Positions 8,677 through 17,705 of a stretch of 50,397 nucleotides of DNA are shown one piece after another. Position 1 is the first letter of the stretch. The number at the start of each line of letters is the position of its first letter. Under the pieces are notes generated by a model. The model made no database searches. It worked only from the letters and a program-made list of their open reading frames with translations, and was not told the DNA's origin. This DNA is from Alistipes sp. Its GTDB lineage: Bacteria; Bacteroidota; Bacteroidia; Bacteroidales; Rikenellaceae. The stretch is from the NCBI GenBank assembly GCA_017546725.1, contig JAFYRX010000052.1, positions 1-50,397 on the forward strand, given 5' to 3'. The translations under genes and the position numbers were made by a program.

Positions 8677-8703
8677 TTTTTTGAAGTAATTTTACAATCT
8701 TTG
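8677..8703 (+). promoter_or_regulatory. Promoter of the LytTR regulator gene
   Basis: TTTTTTG at 8677-8683 and AATCTTTG at 8696-8703 resemble the Bacteroidota -33 and -7 elements, although the spacing is short and the first base of the -7 is A. The start codon is 26 nt further on. Confidence 0.4.
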
Positions 8704-8728
8704 CAACGTAATTTAACCGAAAACTTAT

Positions 8729-9664
8729 ATGGCAAAATTATATAAAAACTACGAGATACCCAAGTTTCTACTTGACAGACGCTACTTATTAAGTTCTGTT
8801 TTGTTCATATTGACATTCTCTATACTCTTTATGCTCATCTACACGCCTTTTTCGATGACGGCGTGGTTCAGTTTCAAGGATGTTGAGCATATAGGTATGA
8901 CCATTGCGTTCTATATTGTAGCAGTTTCATTTCTTTTTATCAGCAAATTGGCTATTTATGCAATCCAGCAACGTAAAAACCTCACTTTTATACAATATCT
9001 AATGTGGGTCGTAGCCGAGATTGTCATAATATCGCTATTTTACACATACTTCACCTATGTCTTCATCATTCCGATGGACGATAGCGTATGGCACATACTT
9101 TTCAAGGCATTTGGCTGTATTTTGCTGATTATGTTCATTCCATACACCATCATTACGCTCTATGCCGCTTATAAGGCTAAAGATGAAGAGTTGCAGATGT
9201 TGCAGTATGAGATGGCATTAGCCAACGAGCCTTCGGTGGCATATCCGTCGCTAGTTAACCTTTACGACTACAACGGCACGCTGAAACTGACTATTAATTC
9301 TGACTCTTTATATTATATGGAGTCGCAGGATAACTATGTAAAGATATTTTACGAGAATCAAGGTAAGTTGCAATCATATATGTTGCGTTGTCGCACCAAG
9401 ACCATCGAGGAGAGTCTTGCCGAGACAAGTATGGTACGTTGCCACCGCTCGTTTATGGTCAATGTCGTAAATATCAACCACATCCGCAAAGAGGGTAAAT
9501 CGCGCTACATTGTTCTTACCAACAACAGCATCAAGCCAGTCCCCGCTTCGAAGAGTTATTTCAAGAATCTTATCGAAAAAATCGACAAGTACAACACAAC
9601 TATCCAGGCAAAACAAAATCTTACAAACGAAGTTGATTCTGCGCCAGACGCAGCCAACGAGTAA
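8729..9664 (+). CDS. Membrane-anchored LytTR-family DNA-binding regulator
   Basis: A 311-aa protein. Four hydrophobic segments lie in the first 145 residues (about 21-41, 55-75, 86-108 and 118-142), followed by a short linker helix. A LytTR DNA-binding domain spans about 190-285, with DSLYYMESQDNYVKIFY, MLRCRTKTIEESL and VRCHRSFMVNVVNINHI, the classic LytTR core. There is no receiver domain, so the signal probably comes through the membrane part, which has no family that I recognise. It stands alone, with its own candidate promoter and a terminator shared with the convergent DUF4294 gene. Its target genes cannot be seen. Bacteroidales carry many such membrane LytTR proteins. Confidence 0.85.
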   Translation: MAKLYKNYEIPKFLLDRRYLLSSVLFILTFSILFMLIYTPFSMTAWFSFKDVEHIGMTIAFYIVAVSFLFISKLAIYAIQQRKNLTFIQYLMWVVAEIVIISLFYTYFTYVFIIPMDDSVWHILFKAFGCILLIMFIPYTIITLYAAYKAKDEELQMLQYEMALANEPSVAYPSLVNLYDYNGTLKLTINSDSLYYMESQDNYVKIFYENQGKLQSYMLRCRTKTIEESLAETSMVRCHRSFMVNVVNINHIRKEGKSRYIVLTNNSIKPVPASKSYFKNLIEKIDKYNTTIQAKQNLTNEVDSAPDAANE

Positions 9665-9690
9665 CATCATCACAACATTATACTCAAAAC

Positions 9691-9730
9691 AAAGAGGTTG
9701 TCCAACAAGTAAAGTTGAGACAACCTCTTT
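9691..9730. terminator. Bidirectional hairpin terminator (GAGGTTGTCC family)
   Basis: A 12-bp perfect stem (9691-9702 with 9719-9730) contains an inner CAAC/GTTG pairing around an AAGTAAA loop. AAAG and CTTT ends give T-rich exits on both strands. It lies between the convergent stops at 9664 and 9743. Confidence 0.9.
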
Positions 9731-9742
9731 TACATCATTAGG

Positions 9743-10312
9743 TCACAGCAATCCTGCTTCATAATAGACCACAATCTGTTCCAGCACTCTGTCCTCGACC
9801 TCTTTGTCATACTGAGCCTTGAGGTTTTGGCCAAAAATCTTACCTATCCCCTGCCAAAAACTTGCGACAAAGCCACCTCGAAACTCCTTGATAACCCCGT
9901 AGGCCGTATATTCAGTCTCACGGTCAATCAATTTGACTAACACCTTGCCCTGTGTGCGTGTCATTCTCTTCACTACGGGAGTATATTCATCTAGCACCTG
10001 CTTATAACACTGCTTGATATATCTATTCTGTTCGGCCTTGTTCATCGTGAGCAGGGTATCCTCCATCTCAAGCATCATATTTTTTGCCGTCTGCGCCAAA
10101 GGATATACTTTCCTAACAGCCGCTACCAACTTCTGATATCGACGCATATCTATCGGGCGACTAAACACTGGCACTGACAAAATATCCACTTGCAAAATCT
10201 CCTCACCACCATCCATCACAAGCCTCTGACGCATAGCACCTCGTGTGCGCTGTGCACCCACATCGGGAACAACACACAACACGAATAATATGGCAATCAA
10301 CCAGTGTCGCAT
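9743..10312 (-). CDS. DUF4294-family exported protein
   Basis: A 189-aa protein with a Sec signal peptide at about 1-20 (LLIAILFVLCVVPDVGA-like hydrophobic core ending GAQ). The conserved Bacteroidota DUF4294 body follows: MRRYQKLVAAVRKVYPLAQ, QGKVLVKLIDRETEYTAYG and KEFRGGFVASFWQGIGKIF. The function of the family is unknown. It is monocistronic, with a TAACTTTG -7 element at 10329-10336, and is flanked by the pyrD terminator and a shared terminator at 9691-9730. Confidence 0.85.
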   Translation of the reverse strand: MRHWLIAILFVLCVVPDVGAQRTRGAMRQRLVMDGGEEILQVDILSVPVFSRPIDMRRYQKLVAAVRKVYPLAQTAKNMMLEMEDTLLTMNKAEQNRYIKQCYKQVLDEYTPVVKRMTRTQGKVLVKLIDRETEYTAYGVIKEFRGGFVASFWQGIGKIFGQNLKAQYDKEVEDRVLEQIVVYYEAGLL

Positions 10313-10328
10313 AAATGAGTAGTTTTAG

Positions 10329-10336
10329 CAAAGTTA
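10329..10336 (-). promoter_or_regulatory. -7 promoter element of the DUF4294 gene
   Basis: TAACTTTG on the minus strand matches the TAnnTTTG consensus and is followed by GC. No convincing -33 element at the usual distance is seen. The start codon lies 16 nt downstream. Confidence 0.5.
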
Positions 10337-10371
10337 CTCAATAAACGTCAATTTTCGCTACATTATTGCAC

Positions 10372-10410
10372 AAAAAAAAGACTGCGCAACCATTTACTGA
10401 TTGCACAGCC
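10372..10410 (-). terminator. Terminator of the pyrC-carA-carB-pyrK-pyrD operon
   Basis: On the minus strand, GGCTGTGCAA pairs with TTGCGCAGTC (10 bp with two G-T wobbles) and is followed by eight T's (10372-10379). It lies about 20 nt after the pyrD stop. Confidence 0.9.
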
Positions 10411-10431
10411 TATCATTTAGCGTATATCTAA

Positions 10432-11358
10432 TTACTTCACAATACCTATTATATCGCTCAAACGCTCAATTCCGAGGCGCTCCATCACAACGGGCAAATC
10501 CTCGATAATCTGCTTACAAGCGTAAGGATTCTTCAAGTTGGCGGCACCCACCTGCACGGCCGTAGCACCAGCCATCATCATCTCGATAACATCCTCTGCC
10601 GACTCTACGCCACCGCAACCCATAACGGGGATATTGCAAGCATTAGCCACCTGATACACCATACGCACTGCTACCGGGAATACCGCAGGACCAGAGAAAC
10701 CTCCCATTTTGTTGGCGATAACGTGACGGCGACGCTTGATATCGATTCGCATACCGAGCAACGTATTAATCAAGCAGATACCATCAGCACCAGCCTCCTC
10801 GCACGCCTTAGCGATTGCGACAATATCGGTAACATTCGGACTCAACTTTACAAACACAGGCTTTGTAGTCACAGCCTTCACCGCACGCGTAACCTCGGCA
10901 GCCATTTCGGGCTGTGTACCGAAACTCATACCTCCGTTATGCACATTGGGGCAAGAGACATTAACCTCGATAATTGCAACCTGCTCCTCCTTATCAACCT
11001 TCTCACAACACTCAACATACTCGTCAATCGAAAAACCGCTGATATTGGCGATAATAGGCTTACGGAAAATCTTTCTCAAACGAGGTAACTCCTCAGCCAC
11101 GACAGCATCCACACCAGGATTCTGCAAACCTACCGAGTTAATCAAACCAGCACGGCACTCTGCAATACGAGGTGTAGGATTACCAAAACGTGCCTCGCGA
11201 GTAGTACCCTTAACAGAGATTGAGCCGAGAATATTAATATCGTAAAAATCATTATGCTCCCTACCAAAACCAAATGTTCCGCTGGCGGGGATTACGGGGT
11301 TGTCCAACTTAACGCCACACAACTCCACCGACATATCTAAACACTTTGCCATACTCAT
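10432..11358 (-). CDS. pyrD: Dihydroorotate dehydrogenase B, catalytic subunit
   Basis: A 308-aa FMN-dependent TIM-barrel enzyme that oxidises dihydroorotate to orotate. The class 1B active-site cysteine is Cys136 in EVNVSCPNVHNGG. SVGLQNPG and VGGGVESAED-type FMN loops are present. Class 1B enzymes pass electrons through PyrK to NAD+, which suits an anaerobe, and pyrK is the gene immediately upstream, 6 nt away. Starts at Met1 or Met3 are both possible. It is the last gene of the operon, before a strong terminator. Confidence 0.96.
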   Translation of the reverse strand: MSMAKCLDMSVELCGVKLDNPVIPASGTFGFGREHNDFYDINILGSISVKGTTREARFGNPTPRIAECRAGLINSVGLQNPGVDAVVAEELPRLRKIFRKPIIANISGFSIDEYVECCEKVDKEEQVAIIEVNVSCPNVHNGGMSFGTQPEMAAEVTRAVKAVTTKPVFVKLSPNVTDIVAIAKACEEAGADGICLINTLLGMRIDIKRRRHVIANKMGGFSGPAVFPVAVRMVYQVANACNIPVMGCGGVESAEDVIEMMMAGATAVQVGAANLKNPYACKQIIEDLPVVMERLGIERLSDIIGIVK

Positions 11359-11364
11359 TCAGTT

Positions 11365-12105
11365 TTACCAGATTATCTCCTCTCGACGCATTACAGGGCC
11401 CTCCTTACAAATGCGCTTGTTACCCGTAAGAGTCTTACAACTACAACCCATACAAGCACCAAAGCCACAACCCATACGCTCCTCAAACGACAACTCTCCC
11501 TTCTGTGAGCAATTATCGCACAGAGCCTTCAACATAGGCAACGGACCACACGCATAGAAGTAGTCGAACTCAATCTTTGCCTCACGAATAGCGTCAGTCA
11601 CGAAACCCTTTACACCTACCGAGCCATCGGCTGTCGATACGTATACATCAGCACCCAACTGACGGAACTCCTCGGCATAGAATACCTCCGACGAAGTATT
11701 AAATCCCAATACTACGCTAACTTTTTTACCTGCAGCCAACAACTCTTTAGCCAAGTGGTAGAGTGGGGGTACACCCACACCTCCGCCCACAAGCAGAGGC
11801 TCATTACACTCTATCTCGGGATTGAAGCCATTGCCAAGACCTGTCAGCACATCCAACTCCTCGCCAACAGACATTTTGCACATCTGCTCAGTTCCGCGAC
11901 CTACGACTTTATAGATTATCGTGATGGTCTTATCGTCCCAATCGCAAATAGAGATTGGACGGCGCAGATAAAGGCCGTCCAACTCAATATTTACAAACTG
12001 TCCGGGACGCGTAATCCATTGCGTATCACCCTCTAACACCATACGATATACATCGCGTGTCAACGGTGAGTTTGCAACGATTTTATATATCCCTTTTTTA
12101 TACAT
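11365..12105 (-). CDS. pyrK: Dihydroorotate dehydrogenase B, electron-transfer subunit
   Basis: A ferredoxin-reductase-like protein of 246 aa when started at MYKKGIYKI (12105), 1 nt after the carB stop. An in-frame Met at 12120 would overlap carB. The FAD-binding part contains YLRRPISICDWD. The NAD-binding part has LLVGGGVGVPPLYHLAKEL. The C-terminal [2Fe-2S] ligands are the cysteines in GCGFGACMGCSC plus the one in RICKEGP. It carries electrons from PyrD's FMN to NAD+, in a PyrD2K2 complex as known for this class. Confidence 0.96.
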   Translation of the reverse strand: MYKKGIYKIVANSPLTRDVYRMVLEGDTQWITRPGQFVNIELDGLYLRRPISICDWDDKTITIIYKVVGRGTEQMCKMSVGEELDVLTGLGNGFNPEIECNEPLLVGGGVGVPPLYHLAKELLAAGKKVSVVLGFNTSSEVFYAEEFRQLGADVYVSTADGSVGVKGFVTDAIREAKIEFDYFYACGPLPMLKALCDNCSQKGELSFEERMGCGFGACMGCSCKTLTGNKRICKEGPVMRREEIIW

Positions 12106-12106
12106 A

Positions 12107-15100
12107 CTATTCAGCATCAATAGTTGATACTCCGAGAGTTATCTCCTCCAATACATCCAACAATACGCTCACAGTCTCCAATGCTGTAAACAACGTCACA
12201 TTGTTCTCGGCTGCGGCACGACGGATATCGTATCCGTCACGACGTGTGCTATGCTGATTTACATCGATGGTATTGATAACATAAGTAACGTGGCCCTTAC
12301 GCAACTCATCGTAAATCTCCGAACTGCCCTCGCTCAACTTACGCAATAGACGAGTACGAACGCCGTTGTTACGCAAGAACTCACAAGTACCCTTCGTAGC
12401 CTCGATATTAAAGCCCAAATCATAGAATCGACGAATCAACGGCAATGCACGCTCCTTATCGGCATCAGCAATGGTTACGAAAATCGTACCATAGTTTGCC
12501 ACAGCCACTCCAGATGAGCGGAGTGACTTATACAACGCCCGATTAAGACTCTTGTCGTAGCCGATAGCCTCACCAGTAGACTTCATCTCGGGTGAGAGGT
12601 ATGAATCTACGCCACGAATCTTGGCAAATGAGAATGCGGGTGACTTAACATACCAACGAGCCTTTTCCTTACCATACACCTCTGTGATGCCCTGCTCCTT
12701 GAGTGAGTGACCAAGGATAACCATTGTAGCAATCTTCGCCATAGGCACACCTGTCGACTTCGAGAGGAAGGGAACAGTACGAGACGAACGAGGATTAACC
12801 TCAATTACATATACTCTATCCTGCTCATCTACAATAAACTGGATATTGAACAAACCTACGATACCGATAGCCAATCCCAAACGCTGAGTGTAGCCAATGA
12901 TTGTATCCTTAACCTGCTGACTTACGCTGAAAGTGGGGTATACGCTGATAGAGTCACCAGAGTGGATACCTGTACGCTCAACGTGCTCCATAATACCGGG
13001 GATAAATACATCCTTACCGTCGCAGATTGCATCAACCTCCAACTCCTTACCCTGAATATACTTATCAACCAATACGGGCGACTTCTCGTTAATCTCAACA
13101 GCCGAACGCAAGTAGTGACGCAGAGTCTCCTCGTTTGCTACAATCTGCATTGCACGACCTCCCAATACGAAACTTGGACGTACCAACACAGGGTAACCGA
13201 TGCGAGCCGCTGCACGAACACCAGCCTCAATGTCAGTCACAGCCTCAGCCTCGGGCTGGGGAATACCAACCTCGTTCATAATGCGCTCAAAACACTTACG
13301 GTCCTCAGCGTTATTGATAGCCTGAATACCTGTACCGATGATATTTACACCCAAGTCAGCCAAAGGCTCTGCCAAGTTGATAGCAGTCTGACCACCCAAC
13401 GATACAACGATACCCTCGGGCTTCTCCAACTCTACAACATTCATCACATCCTCTACTGTCAAAGGCTCGAAATAGAGTTTGTCGCTGATAGTGTAGTCAG
13501 TAGATACGGTCTCGGGGTTGTTGTTAATAATAATAGCCTCATAACCAGCCTCCTTGATAGTCCAGATAGCATGAACAGTCGAATAGTCGAACTCCACACC
13601 CTGACCGATACGGATAGGACCTGAACCCAATACCAAAATCTTCTTGCGGTCGCTACGCAATGACTCATTCTCCTGCTCATAAGTAGAGTAGAAGTAGGGT
13701 ACATAGGTATCAATCTCACCAGCGCAAGAGTCGATAATCTTATATACAGGGAATACACCCTCGGCCTTACGAATCTGATACATCTCAGCCTCCGACTTAT
13801 TCCACAACTGGCCAATAAACTTATCGCTAAAGCCCATACGCTTTGCCTCACGCAAAACGTCAGCATTGCCTACGTTAGCCGCTACAACCTTCTCCATCTC
13901 AACGATGTTCTTCAACTTCTCCAAGAACAACATATCAATCTTGGTGTGGTTGTAGATAATCAACAAATCTACGCCCTTACGAATCAACTGAGCGATAGCA
14001 TACAAACGGTCATCCGTACCCTTGCGGATATACTCCAACAAAGCATCGTTCTTCCAATCGTCAAACTTCTTGCTATAGATATGGCAAACACCTGTCTCCA
14101 ACGAACGAACAGCCTTCAAGATACCCTCCTCGATAGTACGACCGATGCTCATAACCTCACCCGTAGCCTTCATCTGCGTACCCAACTCATTCGAAGCATC
14201 GCTGAACTTATCAAACGGGAAGCGAGCAACCTTCAAAACTACATAGTCCAATGCAGGCTCGAAGCAAGCGGGACGGCCCGAAAGCATAATCTCGTCCAAA
14301 GTCAAACCTACAGCAATCTTTGCTGTTACACGGGCAATGGGGAAACCACTCGCCTTTGATGCCAAAGCCGATGAACGTGACACACGGGGATTCACCTCGA
14401 TGATATAGTAGTTGAAAGACAAGGGGTCCAAAGCAAACTGAACGTTGCAACCACCCTCAATCTTCAACGCACGGATAATCTTCAACGCGCTACCACGCAA
14501 CAACTGATACTCCTTGTCTGTCAAAGTCTGCGCAGGAGCGATAACTGTAGAGTCACCCGTATGAATACCTACAGGGTCTACGTTCTCCATACTACAAATA
14601 GCGATAGCGGTATCATTCTTATCGCGCATCACCTCGAACTCAATCTCCTTGTAGCCCTTGATACTCTTCTCTACCAACACCTGATGTACGGGTGAGAGAA
14701 CAAGTGCGTTACGCATAATCTCACGCAACTCCTCCTCATTATCTGCGAAACCGCCACCTGTACCACCAAGCGTAAACGCAGGACGCAACACTACGGGGTA
14801 GCCAATCTCCTCAGCAGCCTTAACACCATCCTCCATTGTATTCACAACGAGCGAAGGCAATACCGGCTCACCAATTCTTACGCACAAATCCTTGAACAAC
14901 TCTCTATCCTCGGCCTCCTCGATACTCTGGAACGATGTACCGAGAATCTCGACGTGGCACTCATCCAAAACACCCTTCTTGGCCAACTGTACAGCCAAGT
15001 TAAGACCTGTCTGACCTCCCAAACCAGGAACAATGGCATCAGGACGCTCATAGCGTACAATTTTTGCCACATACTCCAGCGTCAAAGGCTCCATATATAC

Positions 15101-15289
15101 CTTATCAGCGATGTTTGTGTCGGTCATAATAGTTGCGGGGTTAGAGTTTACCAAGATTACTTCGTAACCCTCCTCCTTCAATGCCAAGCACGCCTGTGTT
15201 CCTGCATAGTCAAACTCTGCTGCCTGACCGATGACAATCGGACCAGAACCGATTACCATCACCTTCTTTATATCTGTTCTTTTAGGCAT
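12107..15289 (-). CDS. carB: Carbamoyl-phosphate synthetase large subunit
   Basis: A 1060-aa synthetase subunit with the duplicated design of the family. The first half starts KKVMVIGSGPIVIGQAAEFD and has an ATP-grasp domain near 125-340. The second half starts KKILVLGSGPIRIGQGVEFD near residue 550 and has an ATP-grasp domain near 670-860. The C-terminal allosteric MGS-like domain begins about 930. Bicarbonate, ammonia and two ATP give carbamoyl phosphate. The start overlaps carA by 8 bp, implying translational coupling. The partner CarA lacks glutaminase residues, so this subunit may be fed by free ammonia. Confidence 0.97.
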   Translation of the reverse strand: MPKRTDIKKVMVIGSGPIVIGQAAEFDYAGTQACLALKEEGYEVILVNSNPATIMTDTNIADKVYMEPLTLEYVAKIVRYERPDAIVPGLGGQTGLNLAVQLAKKGVLDECHVEILGTSFQSIEEAEDRELFKDLCVRIGEPVLPSLVVNTMEDGVKAAEEIGYPVVLRPAFTLGGTGGGFADNEEELREIMRNALVLSPVHQVLVEKSIKGYKEIEFEVMRDKNDTAIAICSMENVDPVGIHTGDSTVIAPAQTLTDKEYQLLRGSALKIIRALKIEGGCNVQFALDPLSFNYYIIEVNPRVSRSSALASKASGFPIARVTAKIAVGLTLDEIMLSGRPACFEPALDYVVLKVARFPFDKFSDASNELGTQMKATGEVMSIGRTIEEGILKAVRSLETGVCHIYSKKFDDWKNDALLEYIRKGTDDRLYAIAQLIRKGVDLLIIYNHTKIDMLFLEKLKNIVEMEKVVAANVGNADVLREAKRMGFSDKFIGQLWNKSEAEMYQIRKAEGVFPVYKIIDSCAGEIDTYVPYFYSTYEQENESLRSDRKKILVLGSGPIRIGQGVEFDYSTVHAIWTIKEAGYEAIIINNNPETVSTDYTISDKLYFEPLTVEDVMNVVELEKPEGIVVSLGGQTAINLAEPLADLGVNIIGTGIQAINNAEDRKCFERIMNEVGIPQPEAEAVTDIEAGVRAAARIGYPVLVRPSFVLGGRAMQIVANEETLRHYLRSAVEINEKSPVLVDKYIQGKELEVDAICDGKDVFIPGIMEHVERTGIHSGDSISVYPTFSVSQQVKDTIIGYTQRLGLAIGIVGLFNIQFIVDEQDRVYVIEVNPRSSRTVPFLSKSTGVPMAKIATMVILGHSLKEQGITEVYGKEKARWYVKSPAFSFAKIRGVDSYLSPEMKSTGEAIGYDKSLNRALYKSLRSSGVAVANYGTIFVTIADADKERALPLIRRFYDLGFNIEATKGTCEFLRNNGVRTRLLRKLSEGSSEIYDELRKGHVTYVINTIDVNQHSTRRDGYDIRRAAAENNVTLFTALETVSVLLDVLEEITLGVSTIDAE

Positions 15290-16370
15290 TTTTCTTCTCC
15301 TCCATCAATTTAATGAATTTATCAATAAGATATGTGCAATCCTGCGGACCGGGTGCGCTTTCGGGGTAGAACTGTACGGCATACACCTTATCAGCCTTAC
15401 ACTCAACACCCTCGATGGTACCATCCAACACATTCAGATGCGTAGCCTCAAGACGTGTAGCCTCCAACGATGCAGCATCTACAGCATAGTCGTGGCTCTG
15501 CGATGTCATATCGATACGACCTGTCTGGATATCACGCACTGCGGGTGAGCCGTGGTGACCACACTTCATCTTATATACCTTTGCACCGTATGCCAACGAG
15601 ATAAGTTGCATACCGAGCGAGATACCGAATACAGGGATACGTCCACAAACCTCCTTGATGATATCAATAACTCCAGGCAAAGCCTCAGGATTACCAGGAC
15701 CGTTAGAGATAAATATACCATCAGGATTGAAAGCCAAAATCTCATCCAATGTTGTGTTGTAAGGAACAACTGTCACATTGCACTCGCGGCTGATAAACTC
15801 ACGAATAATATTGTGCTTAATACCGCAATCCACAGCAACGATATCGTACTTATGGTTAGGTGTACGTGAGAACCAACGCTTACGAGAACTTACCTTTGCC
15901 ACCTGATTCTCGGGCTGCGGAGCATTCTTAATCATCTCCAAAGCCTTCTCTGTCGTAGTATCTACGTTCACAATAGTGGCACGCTGGCTACCCTCATCGC
16001 GGATTATGCGTACAATCATACGAGTATCAACACCTGCGATACAAGGGATACCTTGCTCTTCGAGTGTCTCGGCAAATGTTTTGGTGTAACGGAAGTTGCT
16101 AGGATTCTCGTTGCACTCACGAACTACCATACCGCCAACAACGGGCTGCTTTGACTCGAAATCCTCATCTGTAATACCGTAATTACCAATCAACGGATAG
16201 GCCATTACCACGATTTGGTCGAGGTACGAAGGGTCAGAAATAATCTCCTGATAACCTACCACAGAAGTGTTGAAAACGATTTCGCATACACGCTCCACGT
16301 CGGCACCATAGCCATAGCCGAGGAACTCGCGGCCGTTCTCAAGAACTAATTTTTTTGTAAATGGTTTCAT
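15282..16370 (-). CDS. carA: Carbamoyl-phosphate synthetase small subunit with a degenerate glutaminase site
   Basis: A 362-aa protein with the CarA N-terminal domain (IVFNTSVVGYQEIISDPSY) and a class I amidotransferase domain. The glutaminase site is not intact. The nucleophile is Ser251 in FGISLGMQ, where CarA normally has GICLGHQ. The triad His is Tyr335 in VQFYPESAPG, normally QYHPEASPG. The usual SQNHG reads SQSHD, which changes two glutamine-contact positions. The Glu (337) and the 84- and 2-residue spacings between triad positions match E. coli Cys269, His353 and Glu355, so the alignment is secure. The reading frame is otherwise whole and sits in a coupled pyrC-carA-carB operon. Loss of glutaminase activity is inferred; a structural role and ammonia-dependent synthesis are likely. 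Confidence 0.95.
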   Translation of the reverse strand: MKPFTKKLVLENGREFLGYGYGADVERVCEIVFNTSVVGYQEIISDPSYLDQIVVMAYPLIGNYGITDEDFESKQPVVGGMVVRECNENPSNFRYTKTFAETLEEQGIPCIAGVDTRMIVRIIRDEGSQRATIVNVDTTTEKALEMIKNAPQPENQVAKVSSRKRWFSRTPNHKYDIVAVDCGIKHNIIREFISRECNVTVVPYNTTLDEILAFNPDGIFISNGPGNPEALPGVIDIIKEVCGRIPVFGISLGMQLISLAYGAKVYKMKCGHHGSPAVRDIQTGRIDMTSQSHDYAVDAASLEATRLEATHLNVLDGTIEGVECKADKVYAVQFYPESAPGPQDCTYLIDKFIKLMEEKKNA

Positions 16371-16397
16371 TGTCCTCTTTTTATTATATTTAATTGT

Positions 16398-17669
16398 TTA
16401 CTTATTCCATACAATCTTGCCATCGACCATAGTCAGACAGCATTCGCCACACAAATGCCAGCCCTCAAACGGGGTGCTACGTCCCTTTGAGTGGAAATCC
16501 TCGGGGTTAACATCATACTCCGCATTCAAATCGAATACCGCAATATCGGCAGCCTCGCCTTCATACAATCCGCCACCCAAGTTGAATATTCTGCGCGGAG
16601 CCTCACTCAACACCTCAACAGCCATCTCGAGCGAGATAACTCCCTCACGCACCAATTTTGTGTAAATCACAGCAAACGATGTCTCCAAACCTACAACACC
16701 CATAGCACTACCCGCCAATCCACGAGACTTCTCCTCCAAAGTATGTGGTGCGTGGTCCGTTGCCACTACATCAATTGTTCCATCCTTCAAACCCTCGACC
16801 AAAGCATCTCTATCCTCGGCTGAACGAATCGGAGGATTCATCTTGAATCGTCCCTCCTCCTTGAGGTCCATATCGCACATAGTAAGGTAGTGGGGGCCTG
16901 TCTCGCAGGTAATCTTCACGCCACGACGCTTTGCCTCACGAATCAACGCTACGCTCTCCTTGGTCGAGATATGACATACGTGATAACGACAACCCGTCTC
17001 GCTTGCCAACTCTATATCGCGCTCAATCTGCTGCCACTCACTCTCAGAGCAGATTCCCTTGTGACCGTGCTGTGCAGCATACTCTCCGTCGTGGATATAT
17101 CCACCTTTAAGCAACTCATTCACCTCGCAGTGTGCCGCAATAATAGCATCAGTCTTCACAGCCTCTACCATCGCTGCACGCATCATATCACCGCTCTGTA
17201 CGCCGCTACCATCATCCGAGAATCCAGCAACCATAGATTTCAACGCTGCAAAATCGACCAACTCACGGCCATATCTCTCACGGGTAATTGTAGCATAGGG
17301 TAGTACCTTAACCACCGCATCACGCTCTATGGCATCCAACTGTTGCTGAAGATGCTCCACTGTATCGGGTGCAGGGTTTAGATTAGGCATCGAGCATACT
17401 GTAGTAAATCCTCCGTGAGCCGCCGCAGCCGTACCCGAAGCAATAGTCTCCTTAGCCTCAAAGCCAGGCTCACGCAGATGAACGTGCAAATCCACCAAAC
17501 CGCTCACCACGATTTTATCAGTACAATCCACAACCTTATCACCCTCCAAAATCTCCACTTCGGGGGCTATCTGCTCAATCTTTCCACAACGCACAACTAC
17601 ATCAGCAATCTCCGATGTTCCGCCTCGCACGATGCGGCCCGATTTAAGTATAACTCTTTCGTTTGCCAT
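16398..17669 (-). CDS. pyrC: Dihydroorotase, class I
   Basis: A 423-aa amidohydrolase that cyclises carbamoylaspartate to dihydroorotate. The metal site is visible in LVDLHVHLREPGFEAKET (H62, H64, R66), IIAAHCE, YHVCHISTKE and VVATDHAPHT. The length and the HVHLREPG form fit the class I (PyrC/allantoinase-like) branch. It is the first gene of the operon, with carA starting 27 nt after it. A terminator hairpin with its T-run ends only 7 nt before the start codon, so transcription must read through it. Confidence 0.96.
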   Translation of the reverse strand: MANERVILKSGRIVRGGTSEIADVVVRCGKIEQIAPEVEILEGDKVVDCTDKIVVSGLVDLHVHLREPGFEAKETIASGTAAAAHGGFTTVCSMPNLNPAPDTVEHLQQQLDAIERDAVVKVLPYATITRERYGRELVDFAALKSMVAGFSDDGSGVQSGDMMRAAMVEAVKTDAIIAAHCEVNELLKGGYIHDGEYAAQHGHKGICSESEWQQIERDIELASETGCRYHVCHISTKESVALIREAKRRGVKITCETGPHYLTMCDMDLKEEGRFKMNPPIRSAEDRDALVEGLKDGTIDVVATDHAPHTLEEKSRGLAGSAMGVVGLETSFAVIYTKLVREGVISLEMAVEVLSEAPRRIFNLGGGLYEGEAADIAVFDLNAEYDVNPEDFHSKGRSTPFEGWHLCGECCLTMVDGKIVWNK

Positions 17670-17676
17670 ATATCAC

Positions 17677-17701
17677 AAAAAAGGCGACTAAACAGTCGCC
17701 C
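17677..17701 (-). terminator. Attenuator: intrinsic terminator in the pyrC operon leader
   Basis: On the minus strand, a perfect 7-bp GC-rich stem GGCGACT-GTTT-AGTCGCC (17700-17683) is followed by six T's (17682-17677), and the pyrC ATG is at 17669. The upstream promoter at 17852-17859 and the leader frame that stops at 17706 place it inside the 5' leader. An upstream segment at 17807-17813 (ATAGTCG) could pair with CGACTGT of the hairpin as a weak competing structure. Confidence 0.85.
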
Positions 17702-17705
17702 TATA

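Noticed and set aside
12707-13624. Plus-strand open frame of 305 codons opposite carB
   Set aside because: It is fully antisense to a well-conserved gene, has no promoter and no protein-like domain, and its length follows from carB codon bias.
15282-16370. CarA active-site changes as sequencing error
   Set aside because: Four separate positions are changed by in-frame codon substitutions while spacing and frame stay intact; a base-calling error would not do this.
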